Notes under the pieces: generated by a model
Database searches by the model: none
Told to the model about the DNA's origin: nothing
The model's input: the letters and a program-made list of their open reading frames with translations, nothing else
Position numbers and translations under genes: made by a program
Shown: positions 16,038 to 24,994 of the stretch, piece after piece
How the letters are laid out: the number at the start of each line of letters is the position of its first letter
How positions within the stretch are numbered: the stretch's first letter is position 1
NCBI GenBank assembly: GCA_036389955.1
Contig: DASVVJ010000968.1
Coordinates: 1 to 30,004, forward strand
Source of the DNA: DATHBR01 sp036389955
GTDB taxonomy: Bacteria > Myxococcota > Myxococcia > Myxococcales > Myxococcaceae
Length of the DNA stretch: 30,004 nt
Direction: 5' to 3'

Positions 16038-16925
16038 ATGACCACCTTCCTAGAGTCGATCCTGGCGTTCCCGACCGTCTTCTTCACCATCCTGCTCGGG
16101 GTGACGATGACGTACTGGCTGTGCGTCATTCTTGGCGCCGTCGGGGTGGACATTCTCGATGGCGATGTGGCCGCTGGGGCCAAGGCCGCCGGGGGAACGC
16201 TGGAAGGCGCCGCCAAGGCGGCCGGTGGCATCCTCGAAGGCGGTGCCAAGGCGGCGGGCGGCATCCTCGAAGGCGGTGCCAAGGGCGCCGCCGAGGGCCT
16301 CATGGGCGGCACCAAGGCAGCTGGGGGCCTCGAAGGAGCCGCCAAGGCCGCCAGTGGTCACGATCTGGATCTGGACGCGGATGGCGGAGGCCTCTCCGAG
16401 GCGCTCGGCTTCGCCGGCATTCCGATCACCATCTCCGGCAGCTTCATCATCTTCGCCGCCTGGCTGCTGTCGATCATGACCCGCAACGTGGCGTTCGACC
16501 TGCTCGGGTCCGTGCTGCCCAGCGTCGTCGTCAGCGGCGGCGTGGCGCTGCTGAGCGCCGTGGTCGGCATCATGCTGGCCTCCTTCGCCGTGCGCCCGCT
16601 GCGGCCGATCTTCATCGCCAAGAAGGCCCCGGGCCGTGACTCGCTGATGGGCCGCGTGTGCACCATCAACAGCGGCAACGTCACCAACACCTTCGGCCAC
16701 GCCACCTTCGAGGATGGCGGCGCAGGCCTCATCCTCAACGTCTATTGCGCCAAGGAGAATGGGCTCAAGCGCGGCGATCAGGCGCTCATCCTCGGGTACG
16801 ACCCGGCGCGCGACGTTTACGAGGTAGAGCCGGTCGACTGGCTGCTGCCCGAGGAAGTCGCTCAGATTCAGGACCCTCGGCAGGGGGCGGCGATCGCCGC
16901 TCGCGCAAAGGGCCGCACTCACTAG
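16038..16925 (+). CDS. YqiJ/NfeD-like membrane protein with 11-residue repeats
   Basis: 295 residues from ATG 16038. One N-terminal membrane helix (~10-33) is followed by a glycine/alanine region (~41-107) built from 11-residue repeats, then an acidic stretch (HDLDLDADGGG), two more membrane helices (~131-147 and ~160-184) and a C-terminal OB-fold-like domain (~200-270, RDSLMGRVCTINSGNVTNTFG... GDQALILGYDP...YEVEP). OB-fold membrane proteins of the NfeD/YqiJ type are encoded beside SPFH proteins and are thought to work with them; E. coli yqiJ precedes yqiK. Here too a YqiK-like flotillin follows, 105 bases downstream. The repeat insert is not something I know from YqiJ. The frame is open 32 codons further upstream, but that part overlaps the promoter region and looks non-coding. 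Confidence 0.85.
   Translation: MTTFLESILAFPTVFFTILLGVTMTYWLCVILGAVGVDILDGDVAAGAKAAGGTLEGAAKAAGGILEGGAKAAGGILEGGAKGAAEGLMGGTKAAGGLEGAAKAASGHDLDLDADGGGLSEALGFAGIPITISGSFIIFAAWLLSIMTRNVAFDLLGSVLPSVVVSGGVALLSAVVGIMLASFAVRPLRPIFIAKKAPGRDSLMGRVCTINSGNVTNTFGHATFEDGGAGLILNVYCAKENGLKRGDQALILGYDPARDVYEVEPVDWLLPEEVAQIQDPRQGAAIAARAKGRTH
16176..16358 (+). repeat. 33-bp tandem repeats encoding 11-residue units
   Basis: About five and a half units of the pattern xAKAAGGILEG at residues 47-107 of the YqiJ-like protein: units begin at residues 47, 58, 69, 80, 91 (10 residues, one lost) and 101 (partial). Units 2 and 3 are the closest pair. Confidence 0.85.
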
Positions 16926-16933
16926 GACTTTTG

Positions 16934-16955
16934 GCGGCGCTCGCGCCGCTTCTTC
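16934..16955 (+). terminator. Hairpin with short T-rich tail after the YqiJ-like gene
   Basis: GCGGCG-CTCG-CGCCGC (16934-16949) is a perfect 6-bp stem with a tetraloop, followed by TTCTTC. It starts 9 bases after the stop of the YqiJ-like gene and could partly terminate transcription before the flotillin gene, which would then need readthrough or its own promoter. TTTGCG (16971) and TATTAA (16993) downstream are weak promoter candidates. Confidence 0.45.
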
Positions 16956-17030
16956 GCTGCCCGGAGGCTGTTTGCGGGGGACTCCTGGCACGTATTAAAA
17001 ACCCGCCGGTTCACACTCAGAAGGAACGCA

Positions 17031-19280
17031 ATGGATCTCCCTACTGTAGCCGGAGCTGTGGGCGTCGGCAGCGTACTGCTGTTCGGCACCCTCATGATCA
17101 TCGCCAGGTTCTACCGCCAGGTGGACCAGGGCAAGGTGCTGATCATCAACACGCTCAAGAGCGAGCCCACCGTGACCTTTACCGGCGCTGTGGTCATCCC
17201 CATCATCCACCGCGCTGAGGTGATGGACATCTCGCTGAAGACGGTTGAGATCGACCGCCGCGGCAAGGAAGGCCTCATCTGCAAGGACAACATCCGCGCG
17301 GACATCAAGGTCACCTTCTTCGTGCGCATCAACAAGACGCGGGAGGACGTGCTCAAGGTGGCCTCGGCCATCGGCTGCGTGCGCGCCAGCGACCAGACGA
17401 CCCTGGAGAACCTCTTCGAGGCCAAGTTCTCCGAGGCCCTCAAGACGGTGGGTAAGAAGTTCAACTTCGAGGACCTGTACACCCAGCGCGACGAGATCAA
17501 GGACGAGGTGGTCCGCGTCATCGGCCGCGACCTGAACGGGTACATGCTCGAGGACTGCGCCATCGACTTCCTGGAGCAGACCCCGGTCGAGATGCTGGAC
17601 AAGGACAACATCCTCGACGCGCACGGCATCCGGAAGATCACCGAGCTGACCACGGTGCAGAACGTCAGCACCAACGAGTTCAAGCAGAACGAGCGCATGG
17701 CCATCACCAAGCGCAACGTCGAGTCGGACGAGGCCATCTTCGCCCTCGAGCGCCAGCGCGCCGAGGCGGCCGCCAAGCAGAAGCGCGAGATCGAAAGCAT
17801 CCAGGCCCGTGAGACGGCCGAGGCCGAGCGCGTGAAGAGCGAGGAGCACGCCAAGTCGGAGCTGGCGCGCATCAAGGCCGAGGAGGAGATCCTCATCAAC
17901 GAGCAGAACAAGTCCCGCCAGATCGAGGTGGCGCAGAAGAACCGCGAGCGCGTGGTGGGCGTCGAGACCGAGCGCGTGGAGAAGGACCGCGCCCTGGAGG
18001 CCATCAACCGCGAGCGCGAGACGGAGCTGCAGCGCATCGCCAAGGAGAAGGCGCTCGAGGTGGAGAAGAAGGCCATCGCGGACGTGCTGCGTGCCCGTAT
18101 CGCCGTGGACAAGACGGTGGCCGAGGAAGAGGAGCGCATCAAGGACCTGCGCGTGAAGGCCGAGGCCACCCGCCGCAAGGACGCGCTGCTCATCGGCGCC
18201 GAGGCGCAGGCGCAGGAGAAGCTGGTCAAGGACATCAAGGCCGCCGAGGCCAGCACCGAGGTGGCCAAGTACGCCGCCAAGGAGAAGCTGACCCTGGCCG
18301 AGGCCGACCTGGAGGCCGCGGACAAGACGGCCAAGGCGAAGATGCGGCTGTCCGAGGGCGTGCAGGCCGAGACGGCCGCTCCGGGCCTGGCCAACGTGCG
18401 CGTGCGCGAGGCGGACGCGGTGGCCGCCGAGAAGCAGGGCATGGCGCAGGTGCGCGTGAAGGAGGCCGAGGCCGACGTCATCCGCAAGCAGGGCCAGGCG
18501 CAGGCCGAGGTCATCCGGGAGCGCCTGCTGGCCGAGGCTGCGGGTGAGCAGGAGAAGGGTCTGGCCAAGGCGCGCATCCAGGAGGCCGAGGCGGGCGCGG
18601 TGCAGAAGAAGCTGCTGGCCGAGGCGTCTGGCGAGCAGGAGAAGGGTCTGGCGCATGCCCGCGTCCTCGAGGCCGAGGCGCAGGCGATCCAGAAGCGCGG
18701 CGAGGCCGAGGCCGTGGCGGTTCGCGAGAAGATGCTGGCCGAGGCGACTGGTACTCAGGAGAAGCTGATGGCCGAGGCGCGGGGCCTGGCCGAGAAGGCT
18801 GCCTCCATGAAGGCGCTGGACGGCGTGGGCCGCGAGCACGAGGAGTTCCGCCTGCGGCTGGCCAAGGAGCGCGATGTGGAGCTCGAGGCCATCCGCGTCC
18901 GCAAGGACATGGCCGAGTCCCAGGCCAAGGTGCTCGCCGAGGCGTTCAGCCACGCGAAGTTCCAGATCGTCGGCGGCGACGGCGCGTTCTTCGAGCGCTT
19001 CGTCAAGGCGGTGTCGATCGGCACCTCGGTGGACGGCGCGCTGGAGCACGGTGACGCGCTGCGCACGGTGGCCTCCGGTTACCTGTCCGGCGAGAAGGAT
19101 CTGCCGGCGGACCTGAAGGAGATCCTCTCCAAGCCGGGCCTGACCAACGACGCGCAGAACCTGGCCGTCGCGGCGCTGCTGCACCGCATGGTGACCAACG
19201 CTCCGGCTCCGGCCGCGCAGCCTGGCCCGGTGGTCGAGGGCAGCGCCCGCCCGGCCACCTCCGGCAAGACCGCGGAGTAG
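17031..19280 (+). CDS. Flotillin family protein, YqiK-like (SPFH/Band 7)
   Basis: 749 residues from ATG 17031, with AAGGA 6-7 bases upstream. A membrane helix (~7-28) is followed by the SPFH domain (~29-205: QVDQGKVLIINTLKSEPTV, VKVTFFVRINK-type strands, FNFEDLYTQRDEIKDEV). A very long charged coiled coil (~225-650) is rich in AEA/EAE heptads, and a short domain ends the protein. Flotillins oligomerise on the inner face of the membrane and organise lipid microdomains. The length is well above E. coli YqiK (~550), mainly because of added coiled-coil repeats. The protein is encoded between the YqiJ-like protein and the giant AAA+ protein, all on one strand, implying one functional unit. Confidence 0.93.
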   Translation: MDLPTVAGAVGVGSVLLFGTLMIIARFYRQVDQGKVLIINTLKSEPTVTFTGAVVIPIIHRAEVMDISLKTVEIDRRGKEGLICKDNIRADIKVTFFVRINKTREDVLKVASAIGCVRASDQTTLENLFEAKFSEALKTVGKKFNFEDLYTQRDEIKDEVVRVIGRDLNGYMLEDCAIDFLEQTPVEMLDKDNILDAHGIRKITELTTVQNVSTNEFKQNERMAITKRNVESDEAIFALERQRAEAAAKQKREIESIQARETAEAERVKSEEHAKSELARIKAEEEILINEQNKSRQIEVAQKNRERVVGVETERVEKDRALEAINRERETELQRIAKEKALEVEKKAIADVLRARIAVDKTVAEEEERIKDLRVKAEATRRKDALLIGAEAQAQEKLVKDIKAAEASTEVAKYAAKEKLTLAEADLEAADKTAKAKMRLSEGVQAETAAPGLANVRVREADAVAAEKQGMAQVRVKEAEADVIRKQGQAQAEVIRERLLAEAAGEQEKGLAKARIQEAEAGAVQKKLLAEASGEQEKGLAHARVLEAEAQAIQKRGEAEAVAVREKMLAEATGTQEKLMAEARGLAEKAASMKALDGVGREHEEFRLRLAKERDVELEAIRVRKDMAESQAKVLAEAFSHAKFQIVGGDGAFFERFVKAVSIGTSVDGALEHGDALRTVASGYLSGEKDLPADLKEILSKPGLTNDAQNLAVAALLHRMVTNAPAPAAQPGPVVEGSARPATSGKTAE
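18525..18698 (+). repeat. 87-bp tandem repeat in the flotillin coiled coil
   Basis: Two adjacent 29-residue units, beginning LLAEAAGEQEKGLAKAR (18525) and LLAEASGEQEKGLAHAR (18612), with high base identity. A third, more diverged start, MLAEATGTQEK, lies at 18732. Shorter AEA-type repeats precede them. Confidence 0.8.
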
Positions 19281-19308
19281 GCCGTAGCGTCGCAGTGACA
19301 TGAAGGAA

Positions 19309-19379
19309 CCCTCACCCCCGCCCTCTCCCGAAAGGAGAGGGAGCCACCCTCTCCCGCCGGGAGAGGGCCGGGGTGAGGG
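19309..19379. repeat. Nested palindromic intergenic repeat (REP-like)
   Basis: Two 21-base arms (19309-19329 and 19359-19379) are inverted repeats with a single mismatch. Each arm also folds with an inner segment: CCCTCTCC/GGAGAGGG and CCCTCTCCC/GGGAGAGGG. The element can thus form one long stem or two short hairpins. Elements with this CCCTCACCCC...CCCTCTCCC pattern occur as dispersed intergenic palindromes in several proteobacteria. It fills half of the 147-base gap between the flotillin and AAA+ genes. Confidence 0.85.
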
Positions 19380-19427
19380 TTACGTGTTTCCTTTGCTTTG
19401 AATCCCGTTCCATCCCGGTGAATCACC

Positions 19428-22400
19428 ATGGCAACTGACGGCGCGAAGCCCCAGGGCAGCGCACCCGCGGGCGAGACGACGCTGGAGGGCGGTAGCTACG
19501 AGGTCATCCGCACCCGCCTGCTGAACCAGGCGGACCAGCTGGGGACCCTGGCCGCGGACCTCAACACGCGGCGCAAGAAGCTCTTTGGCGGCACCGAGCT
19601 GACCGTCATCGGGAACGAGCGGGTCCGCACCGAGAACAACTGCGTCCCGCGCGACATCGTCAGCGTCGGGAAGTACCTGCTCTTCGGCTACAACGTCTTC
19701 CTCGGCCTGAAGAAGGAGACGGTGGTCGCGGACGTCTTCTCGCTGCACAAGTTCGAGAAGACCGAGGAGGGCTTCGACTTCTCCGCCGTGCCGGCCACCG
19801 AGGCCGGCGGCTTTCTGGCCGACCCCCGCTTCGTCAAGGACTTCGGCGAGCTCTACAAGTACTACAAGGACGCGAAGCTCTCGCACCTGAAGCGCACCGA
19901 GTCGCGCCTGCTGGCCGTCTTCCAGACGGGCCAGACGCTGCGCGACATCAAGGTCTTCCGCTTCAGCATCGACACCGAGGGCCGCGCCACCTACATCGAT
20001 AATCAGGGCGAGCGCGACTACGTCTTCCCGCCCTCGCATGACTTCGAGTGGACGGTGGCCACGCGCGAGAACTACGTGCTGGGCACCCACCCGCACGTCA
20101 ACGTGCTGGACCAGGTCTTCGTCGAGACGGTGAAGGGCGACCTCACCGTCAAGATCGAGAACAACAGCAGCACCGGCCTGGGCATCTACAGCGAGCCGGT
20201 GGAGGACGCGGACCAGTCGCTGGATGACGCGGAGTTCGCCTACACGAAGGTGGGCGGCCTCATTCTGCTGCGCGTGCTGCCCTTCCGCGAGAAGGCGTAC
20301 CGCTACCTGGTCTTCAACACGCGCACGCAGCACGTGGTGCGCATCGACAACATCGGCCAGGCGTGCGTCCGGCTGCCGGAGGATCAGGGCATCATCTTCC
20401 CTGGCGGCTTCTACCTCCAGACGGGCGACTACAAGGTCTTCGAGGGCACTTCCGAGGGCATGGAGTTCAAGCGGTCCATCCGCTCGCCCAACGGAGAGGA
20501 CGTCCTCTACATCTTCTACCGCCGCGACGAGGGCAGCTGCGTCCTCTTCCCGTACAACCTGGTGCGCAAGGAAGTGCAGAACCCGCTGCTGGTGCACGGC
20601 TACAGCATCTTCGGGGACGGGCGGCTGGTGGTGTTCCGCATGGCCACGAACGAGCCCACCCGCGTGCATCCGATGCAGGTGTGGCAGACGCCGTTCGTCT
20701 CCGCCGAGCACGCCGCCGCCACGCCTCCGGCCCCGGGCTACCTGGGCAAGGTGGGCAACGCGGAGCTGGTGCGCGGCATCTCCGAGGCGCTCTCGCTCCA
20801 GCGCCTCGCCAAGACGGACAAGCCCACCCGGCGCTCCTACGAGGACCTGATCTCCGGTGTGACGCGCTCGATTGACGCGTTCTACTGGCTCAACCACGCC
20901 GAGGTGGGGCTCCAGGCCCCCATGGAGGCCCTGCGCCGCACCGCCGAGCTCATCATCGATGAGTTCGAGAAGGTGCAGGCGCTGCAGAAGCGCGCCATCG
21001 AGGCCATCACCGAGGCGGACGCCAAGCAGGCGAAGCTGATGCTGCAGGTCCGGCCGGAGGAGCTGTCCAACGCCGAGGCCTACATGCAGGCGCTCACCGA
21101 GCTGCGTCAGCAGCGTGGGCACCTCATCTCCCTGAAGGAGATCCGCTACATCGATCTGGCCCGCGTCGAGGCGCTGGAGAAGCAGGCCATCGAGGAGACG
21201 GATCGCGTCAGCGCCGCCTGCGTGGAGTTCTTCCAGAAGGGCGAGGCGCTGGCCCCGGTGGCCGAGCGGCTGGACGTGCTGCTGGCCAAGCTGGAGCCCA
21301 TACAGACCACGATGGAACTCGCGCCGCTGGGCGAGGACATCGAGAAGGTGGGCAAGGGCCTGGAGGTGCTGGGCGAGGTGGTGGGCAGCCTGCAGGTGGG
21401 CGATCCGCTGGCCCGCGCGAAGATCCTCGAGGGCATCTCCGAGCTGTTCTCCCGCCTCAACCGCGTGCGCGCGGGGCTGCAGGTCAAGCGCAAGGAGCTG
21501 GTGGGCCGCGAGAAGCGCGCGGAGTTCGGCGCCCAGTTCAAGCTGCTGGGGCAGAACATCGAGAGCGCGCTCTCGGTGGCCGACTCGCCCGAGAAGTGCG
21601 ACGAGGGCATGAGCCGCCTGACCGTCCAGCTCGAGGAGCTGGAGGGCCGCTTCGGTGAGTTCGACGAGTTCCTCGAGCCCATCACCCAGAAGCGCGAGGA
21701 GCTGCTCGAAGCCTTCGGCGCCAAGAAGCAGGCGCTGGTGGACGAGCGCCAGCGCCGCGCGCAGAACCTGTTCACCGCCGCCGAGCGCATCCTGGTGGGC
21801 GTGCAGCGCCGGGCGAAGACGTTCAAGTCGGACGACGAGCTGAACACGTACTTCGCGTCCGACTCGATGATCCAGAAGCTGCGGCAGCTGGCCGAGCAGC
21901 TCATGGAGCTGCAGGACAGCGTCCGCTCGGACGAGGTGCTCTCGCGCGTGAAGACGGCGCGCCAGGATGCGCTCCGGGCCCTGCGCGATCGTCAGGACCT
22001 CTTCGAGGACGGCCAGGCCGTCATCAAGTTCGGCAAGTACCGCTTCAACGTCAACACCCAGCCGCTCGAGCTGACGCTGGTGCCGCGTGAAGGCGCGCTC
22101 TTCATGCAGCTCACCGGCACGGACTACGCGGTGAAGCTGGAGGACCCGGCGCTCGAGAAGTACAAGGAGCTGTGGGAGCAGCACCTCGTGTCCGAGACGC
22201 GCGAGGTGTACCGGGCCGAGTACCTGGCCGCCTGCATCCTCGGGGACGCGGAGGAGGGCAAGGGCAACGTCACCCTGACGGCGCTGCACGAGGCCGTCAC
22301 GTTGGGCACGCTGCTGGAGAGGGTGCGCGCCTACGCGGCCGAGAAGTTCGACGAGGGCTACGAGCGCGGCATCCACGACGCGGACGCCGCCGCCATCCTC

Positions 22401-24941
22401 GAGAAGCTGCTCACCCTGCACCAGGGCGCGGGCCTGCTGCGCTTCGCTCCCACGCCGCGTGCGCTGGCGGTCTTCTACTGGGCCTTCGATCCGGATGAGG
22501 CCGGGCGCGCCATTCTCGCCCGCCGGGCGCGCAGCCTGACGCGCCTGCGCTCCATCTTCTCCAGCGCCTCGGAGCTGATCGCGCTGGGAGACGAGCTGGG
22601 CGAGCGCGTGAGCGCCTTCCTCACCTCGATCAAGGTGGAGCACTCGCCCGCGGAGGCCCGCCAGGCGGGCCGCTACCTCGTGGAGGAGCTGGGGCTGGCG
22701 GAGCGGCCCCGCTTCACCATCAGCGGCGAGGCGGTGCGCCTGAAGGAGGCGTTCATCGGCCAGTTGGATCGCCAGGGCAACCGCACGGCCTTCGAGGACG
22801 ATCTGCGCGGCCTGGAGAAGAACCTCCCCGAGCGTCTGCGCATCGCCCGGGCGTGGCTGGGCGGCTACCTGGCCCAGCGCGAGGGCGGTCCCGGCGAAGC
22901 GGCGTACATGGCCCTGGAGGCCGCCGTGCTGCTGCTCACCGAGCGCAAGGTGGATCACAACGAGGCCGGAGCGCTCACCTCGCTGGAGGTGACGGGTCTG
23001 CTCGGCAACCACCCGCGCGTCATCGATCGCAAGCTGACGGTGCGGCTGGACGAGTTCCTGGCCCGGCTGGGCGAGTTCCGCCAGCTGCGCGTGCCCGCGT
23101 ACCACGCTTACCGCGCGCTGCTGAGGGACTTGCTGGATCGCGAGCGCCGCAAGCTGCGCCTGGAGGAGCTGAGCCCCAAGGTGCTCTCGTCCTTCGTGCG
23201 CAACCGGCTCATCGACGAGGTGTACCTGCCGCTCATTGGCGCCAACCTGGCCAAGCAGCTCGGCGCGGCGGGAGAGAACAAGCGCACCGATCGCATGGGC
23301 ATGCTGCTGCTCATGTCGCCTCCCGGCTACGGCAAGACGACGCTCATGGAGTACGTGGCGAGCCGGCTGGGACTGACCTTCGTCAAGGTCAACGGCCCGG
23401 CGCTGGGGCACTCGGTGAAGTCGCTGGATCCGGCGGAGGCGCCCAACGCCACCGCGCGGCAGGAGGTGGAGCGCATCAACCTGTCCTTCGAGATGGGCAA
23501 CAACGTGATGCTCTACCTCGACGACATCCAGCACACGGATCCGGAGTTCCTCCAGAAGTTCATCTCGCTGTGCGACGGCCAGCGCCGCATCGAGGGCGTG
23601 TGGAACGGGCGCACGCGCACGTATGACCTGCGCGGCAAGAAGTTCTGCGTGGTGATGGCGGGCAACCCGTACACCGAGACGGGTGAGCGCTTCCGCATCC
23701 CGGACATGCTCGCCAACCGCGCCGACACGTACAACCTGGGCGACATCCTGGACGGCAAGGAGCACCTGTTCGCGCTCAGCTACATCGAGAACGCGCTCAC
23801 GTCGAACACGGTGCTGGCGCCGCTGGCCACCCGCGAGCCGGGCGACATCCACAAGCTCATCCGGATGGCGCAGGGCGAGGAGATCAACACCGGCGAGCTG
23901 TCCTACGGCTACGCGGCGGCGGAGCTGCAGGAGATCACCGCCGTGCTGCAGCGGCTGTTCAGCGTGCAGAAGGTGCTGCTGAAGGTGAACATGCAGTACA
24001 TCGCCTCGGCGGCGCAGGACGAGCGCTTCCGCACCGAGCCTCCGTTCAAGCTCCAGGGCAGCTACCGCAACATGGGCAAGCTGACCGAGAAGGTCGTCGC
24101 GGCGATGACCGACGAGGAACTCGAGCGGCTGATCGACGATCACTACCAGGGCGAGTCTCAGACGCTCACCACGGCGGCGGAGCAGAACCTGCTCAAGCTG
24201 CAGGAGCTGCGCGGCCGGCTCACCCCGGAGAAGGCCAAGCGCTGGGAGGAGATCAAGCAGGGCTTCGCCCGGGTCAAGCGCATGGGCGGCAAGGAGGACG
24301 ATCCGGTCGCCCGCGTCACCGGCCAGCTCAGCGCCATCGAGGAGCAGCTGGGCGCGGTCAGCCAGGCGGTGAGCCAGGCCGCGGAGACGGTGCGCAAGGG
24401 CCAGCAGGACAAGAAGCCCGGCGCGGATCCGGTGGCCAGCGTCACGCCGCGCCTGGACGCGCTGCGCGAGGCCGTGCTCGAGGTGGCCAAGGTGGCGCGC
24501 GAGGTGAAGGACACCCCGCCGCCCGCGATGCCCGCGCCCGTGGTGAACGTGGCGCCGGGAACGGACCTGACGCCTTACCTCCAGCACCTGGCCAAGGTGC
24601 TCAGGGCACTGGCCGAGCGCTCACAGCAGCCCGCCGCGGCTCCCGTGGCCGCCGCGCCCGCGGTGGACATGGCGCCGTACATGGAGCAGCTCACCAAGGC
24701 CGTGGCCGCCATCGCGGACCGGCCCGTGCAGGTGGCGCCCGCGCTCGCGCGGTCCGCCTCCGGAGCCATGCCCGTGGATCTGCCCAAGCAGATCGCCCTC
24801 ATCCAGGATGCCCTGGAGCCGCTGGAGCGCGCCGCCAAGCGCAGCCTGCAAACGGGGGGCGAGAGCCTCAGCGCCATGCAGGTGTGGCAGGCCATCGATC
24901 AGGCGCTGGACCTGGTCAAGGCGCTCACGCAGCCGCGCTGA
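19428..24941 (+). CDS. Giant AAA+ protein ('DNA repair ATPase' / DUF3686-type)
   Basis: 1837 residues. The N-terminal ~480 residues are a beta-rich region (QADQLGTLAADLNTRRKKLF start) of the type labelled DUF3686 / 'DNA repair ATPase' in databases; I know of no experiment behind that name. Long helical and coiled-coil segments (~490-900) follow, then more mixed sequence. The AAA+ core at ~1265-1450 has Walker A SPPGYGKTT (1297-1305), Walker B VMLYLDD (1360-1366), a sensor-1-like Asn in MAGNP (N1413) and the Arg-containing RIPDMLANRAD. The tail (~1640-1837) is Ala/Pro-rich with short helices. No membrane helix or nuclease motif is seen. The start ATG has only a weak ribosome-binding site, 147 bases after the flotillin. 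A MoxR-like remodelling role at flotillin membrane sites is my inference. Confidence 0.88.
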   Translation: MATDGAKPQGSAPAGETTLEGGSYEVIRTRLLNQADQLGTLAADLNTRRKKLFGGTELTVIGNERVRTENNCVPRDIVSVGKYLLFGYNVFLGLKKETVVADVFSLHKFEKTEEGFDFSAVPATEAGGFLADPRFVKDFGELYKYYKDAKLSHLKRTESRLLAVFQTGQTLRDIKVFRFSIDTEGRATYIDNQGERDYVFPPSHDFEWTVATRENYVLGTHPHVNVLDQVFVETVKGDLTVKIENNSSTGLGIYSEPVEDADQSLDDAEFAYTKVGGLILLRVLPFREKAYRYLVFNTRTQHVVRIDNIGQACVRLPEDQGIIFPGGFYLQTGDYKVFEGTSEGMEFKRSIRSPNGEDVLYIFYRRDEGSCVLFPYNLVRKEVQNPLLVHGYSIFGDGRLVVFRMATNEPTRVHPMQVWQTPFVSAEHAAATPPAPGYLGKVGNAELVRGISEALSLQRLAKTDKPTRRSYEDLISGVTRSIDAFYWLNHAEVGLQAPMEALRRTAELIIDEFEKVQALQKRAIEAITEADAKQAKLMLQVRPEELSNAEAYMQALTELRQQRGHLISLKEIRYIDLARVEALEKQAIEETDRVSAACVEFFQKGEALAPVAERLDVLLAKLEPIQTTMELAPLGEDIEKVGKGLEVLGEVVGSLQVGDPLARAKILEGISELFSRLNRVRAGLQVKRKELVGREKRAEFGAQFKLLGQNIESALSVADSPEKCDEGMSRLTVQLEELEGRFGEFDEFLEPITQKREELLEAFGAKKQALVDERQRRAQNLFTAAERILVGVQRRAKTFKSDDELNTYFASDSMIQKLRQLAEQLMELQDSVRSDEVLSRVKTARQDALRALRDRQDLFEDGQAVIKFGKYRFNVNTQPLELTLVPREGALFMQLTGTDYAVKLEDPALEKYKELWEQHLVSETREVYRAEYLAACILGDAEEGKGNVTLTALHEAVTLGTLLERVRAYAAEKFDEGYERGIHDADAAAILEKLLTLHQGAGLLRFAPTPRALAVFYWAFDPDEAGRAILARRARSLTRLRSIFSSASELIALGDELGERVSAFLTSIKVEHSPAEARQAGRYLVEELGLAERPRFTISGEAVRLKEAFIGQLDRQGNRTAFEDDLRGLEKNLPERLRIARAWLGGYLAQREGGPGEAAYMALEAAVLLLTERKVDHNEAGALTSLEVTGLLGNHPRVIDRKLTVRLDEFLARLGEFRQLRVPAYHAYRALLRDLLDRERRKLRLEELSPKVLSSFVRNRLIDEVYLPLIGANLAKQLGAAGENKRTDRMGMLLLMSPPGYGKTTLMEYVASRLGLTFVKVNGPALGHSVKSLDPAEAPNATARQEVERINLSFEMGNNVMLYLDDIQHTDPEFLQKFISLCDGQRRIEGVWNGRTRTYDLRGKKFCVVMAGNPYTETGERFRIPDMLANRADTYNLGDILDGKEHLFALSYIENALTSNTVLAPLATREPGDIHKLIRMAQGEEINTGELSYGYAAAELQEITAVLQRLFSVQKVLLKVNMQYIASAAQDERFRTEPPFKLQGSYRNMGKLTEKVVAAMTDEELERLIDDHYQGESQTLTTAAEQNLLKLQELRGRLTPEKAKRWEEIKQGFARVKRMGGKEDDPVARVTGQLSAIEEQLGAVSQAVSQAAETVRKGQQDKKPGADPVASVTPRLDALREAVLEVAKVAREVKDTPPPAMPAPVVNVAPGTDLTPYLQHLAKVLRALAERSQQPAAAPVAAAPAVDMAPYMEQLTKAVAAIADRPVQVAPALARSASGAMPVDLPKQIALIQDALEPLERAAKRSLQTGGESLSAMQVWQAIDQALDLVKALTQPR

Positions 24942-24958
24942 GCTCCAGCACGGTTGGA

Positions 24959-24994
24959 AGGTGGCGGACGGCGCTCAGGCGGCCTCCGCCACCT
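24959..24994. terminator. Inverted repeat at the convergent ends of the AAA+ and DUF4328 genes
   Basis: AGGTGGCGGA (24959-24968) pairs perfectly with TCCGCCACCT (24985-24994) around a 16-base loop. It sits 17 bases after the AAA+ stop and includes the last codons of the DUF4328 gene. Probably a bidirectional terminator; no T-tract. Confidence 0.5.

Noticed and set aside
16986..17003. A TGGCACG box before the flotillin gene resembling a sigma-54 -24 element
   Set aside because: The -12 position reads AAAAA rather than TTGC, so the pair is incomplete.
16995..19301. A 768-codon open frame antisense to the flotillin gene
   Set aside because: Low-complexity Leu/Gly/His translation mirroring the coiled-coil repeats; no start signal; plus strand has the SPFH domain.
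19380..24587. A 1735-codon open frame antisense to the giant AAA+ gene
   Set aside because: Its product is a Leu/Arg/His/Ala/Val-biased sequence with no domain, while the plus strand has clear AAA+ motifs. Long antisense frames arise from GC-rich third positions.
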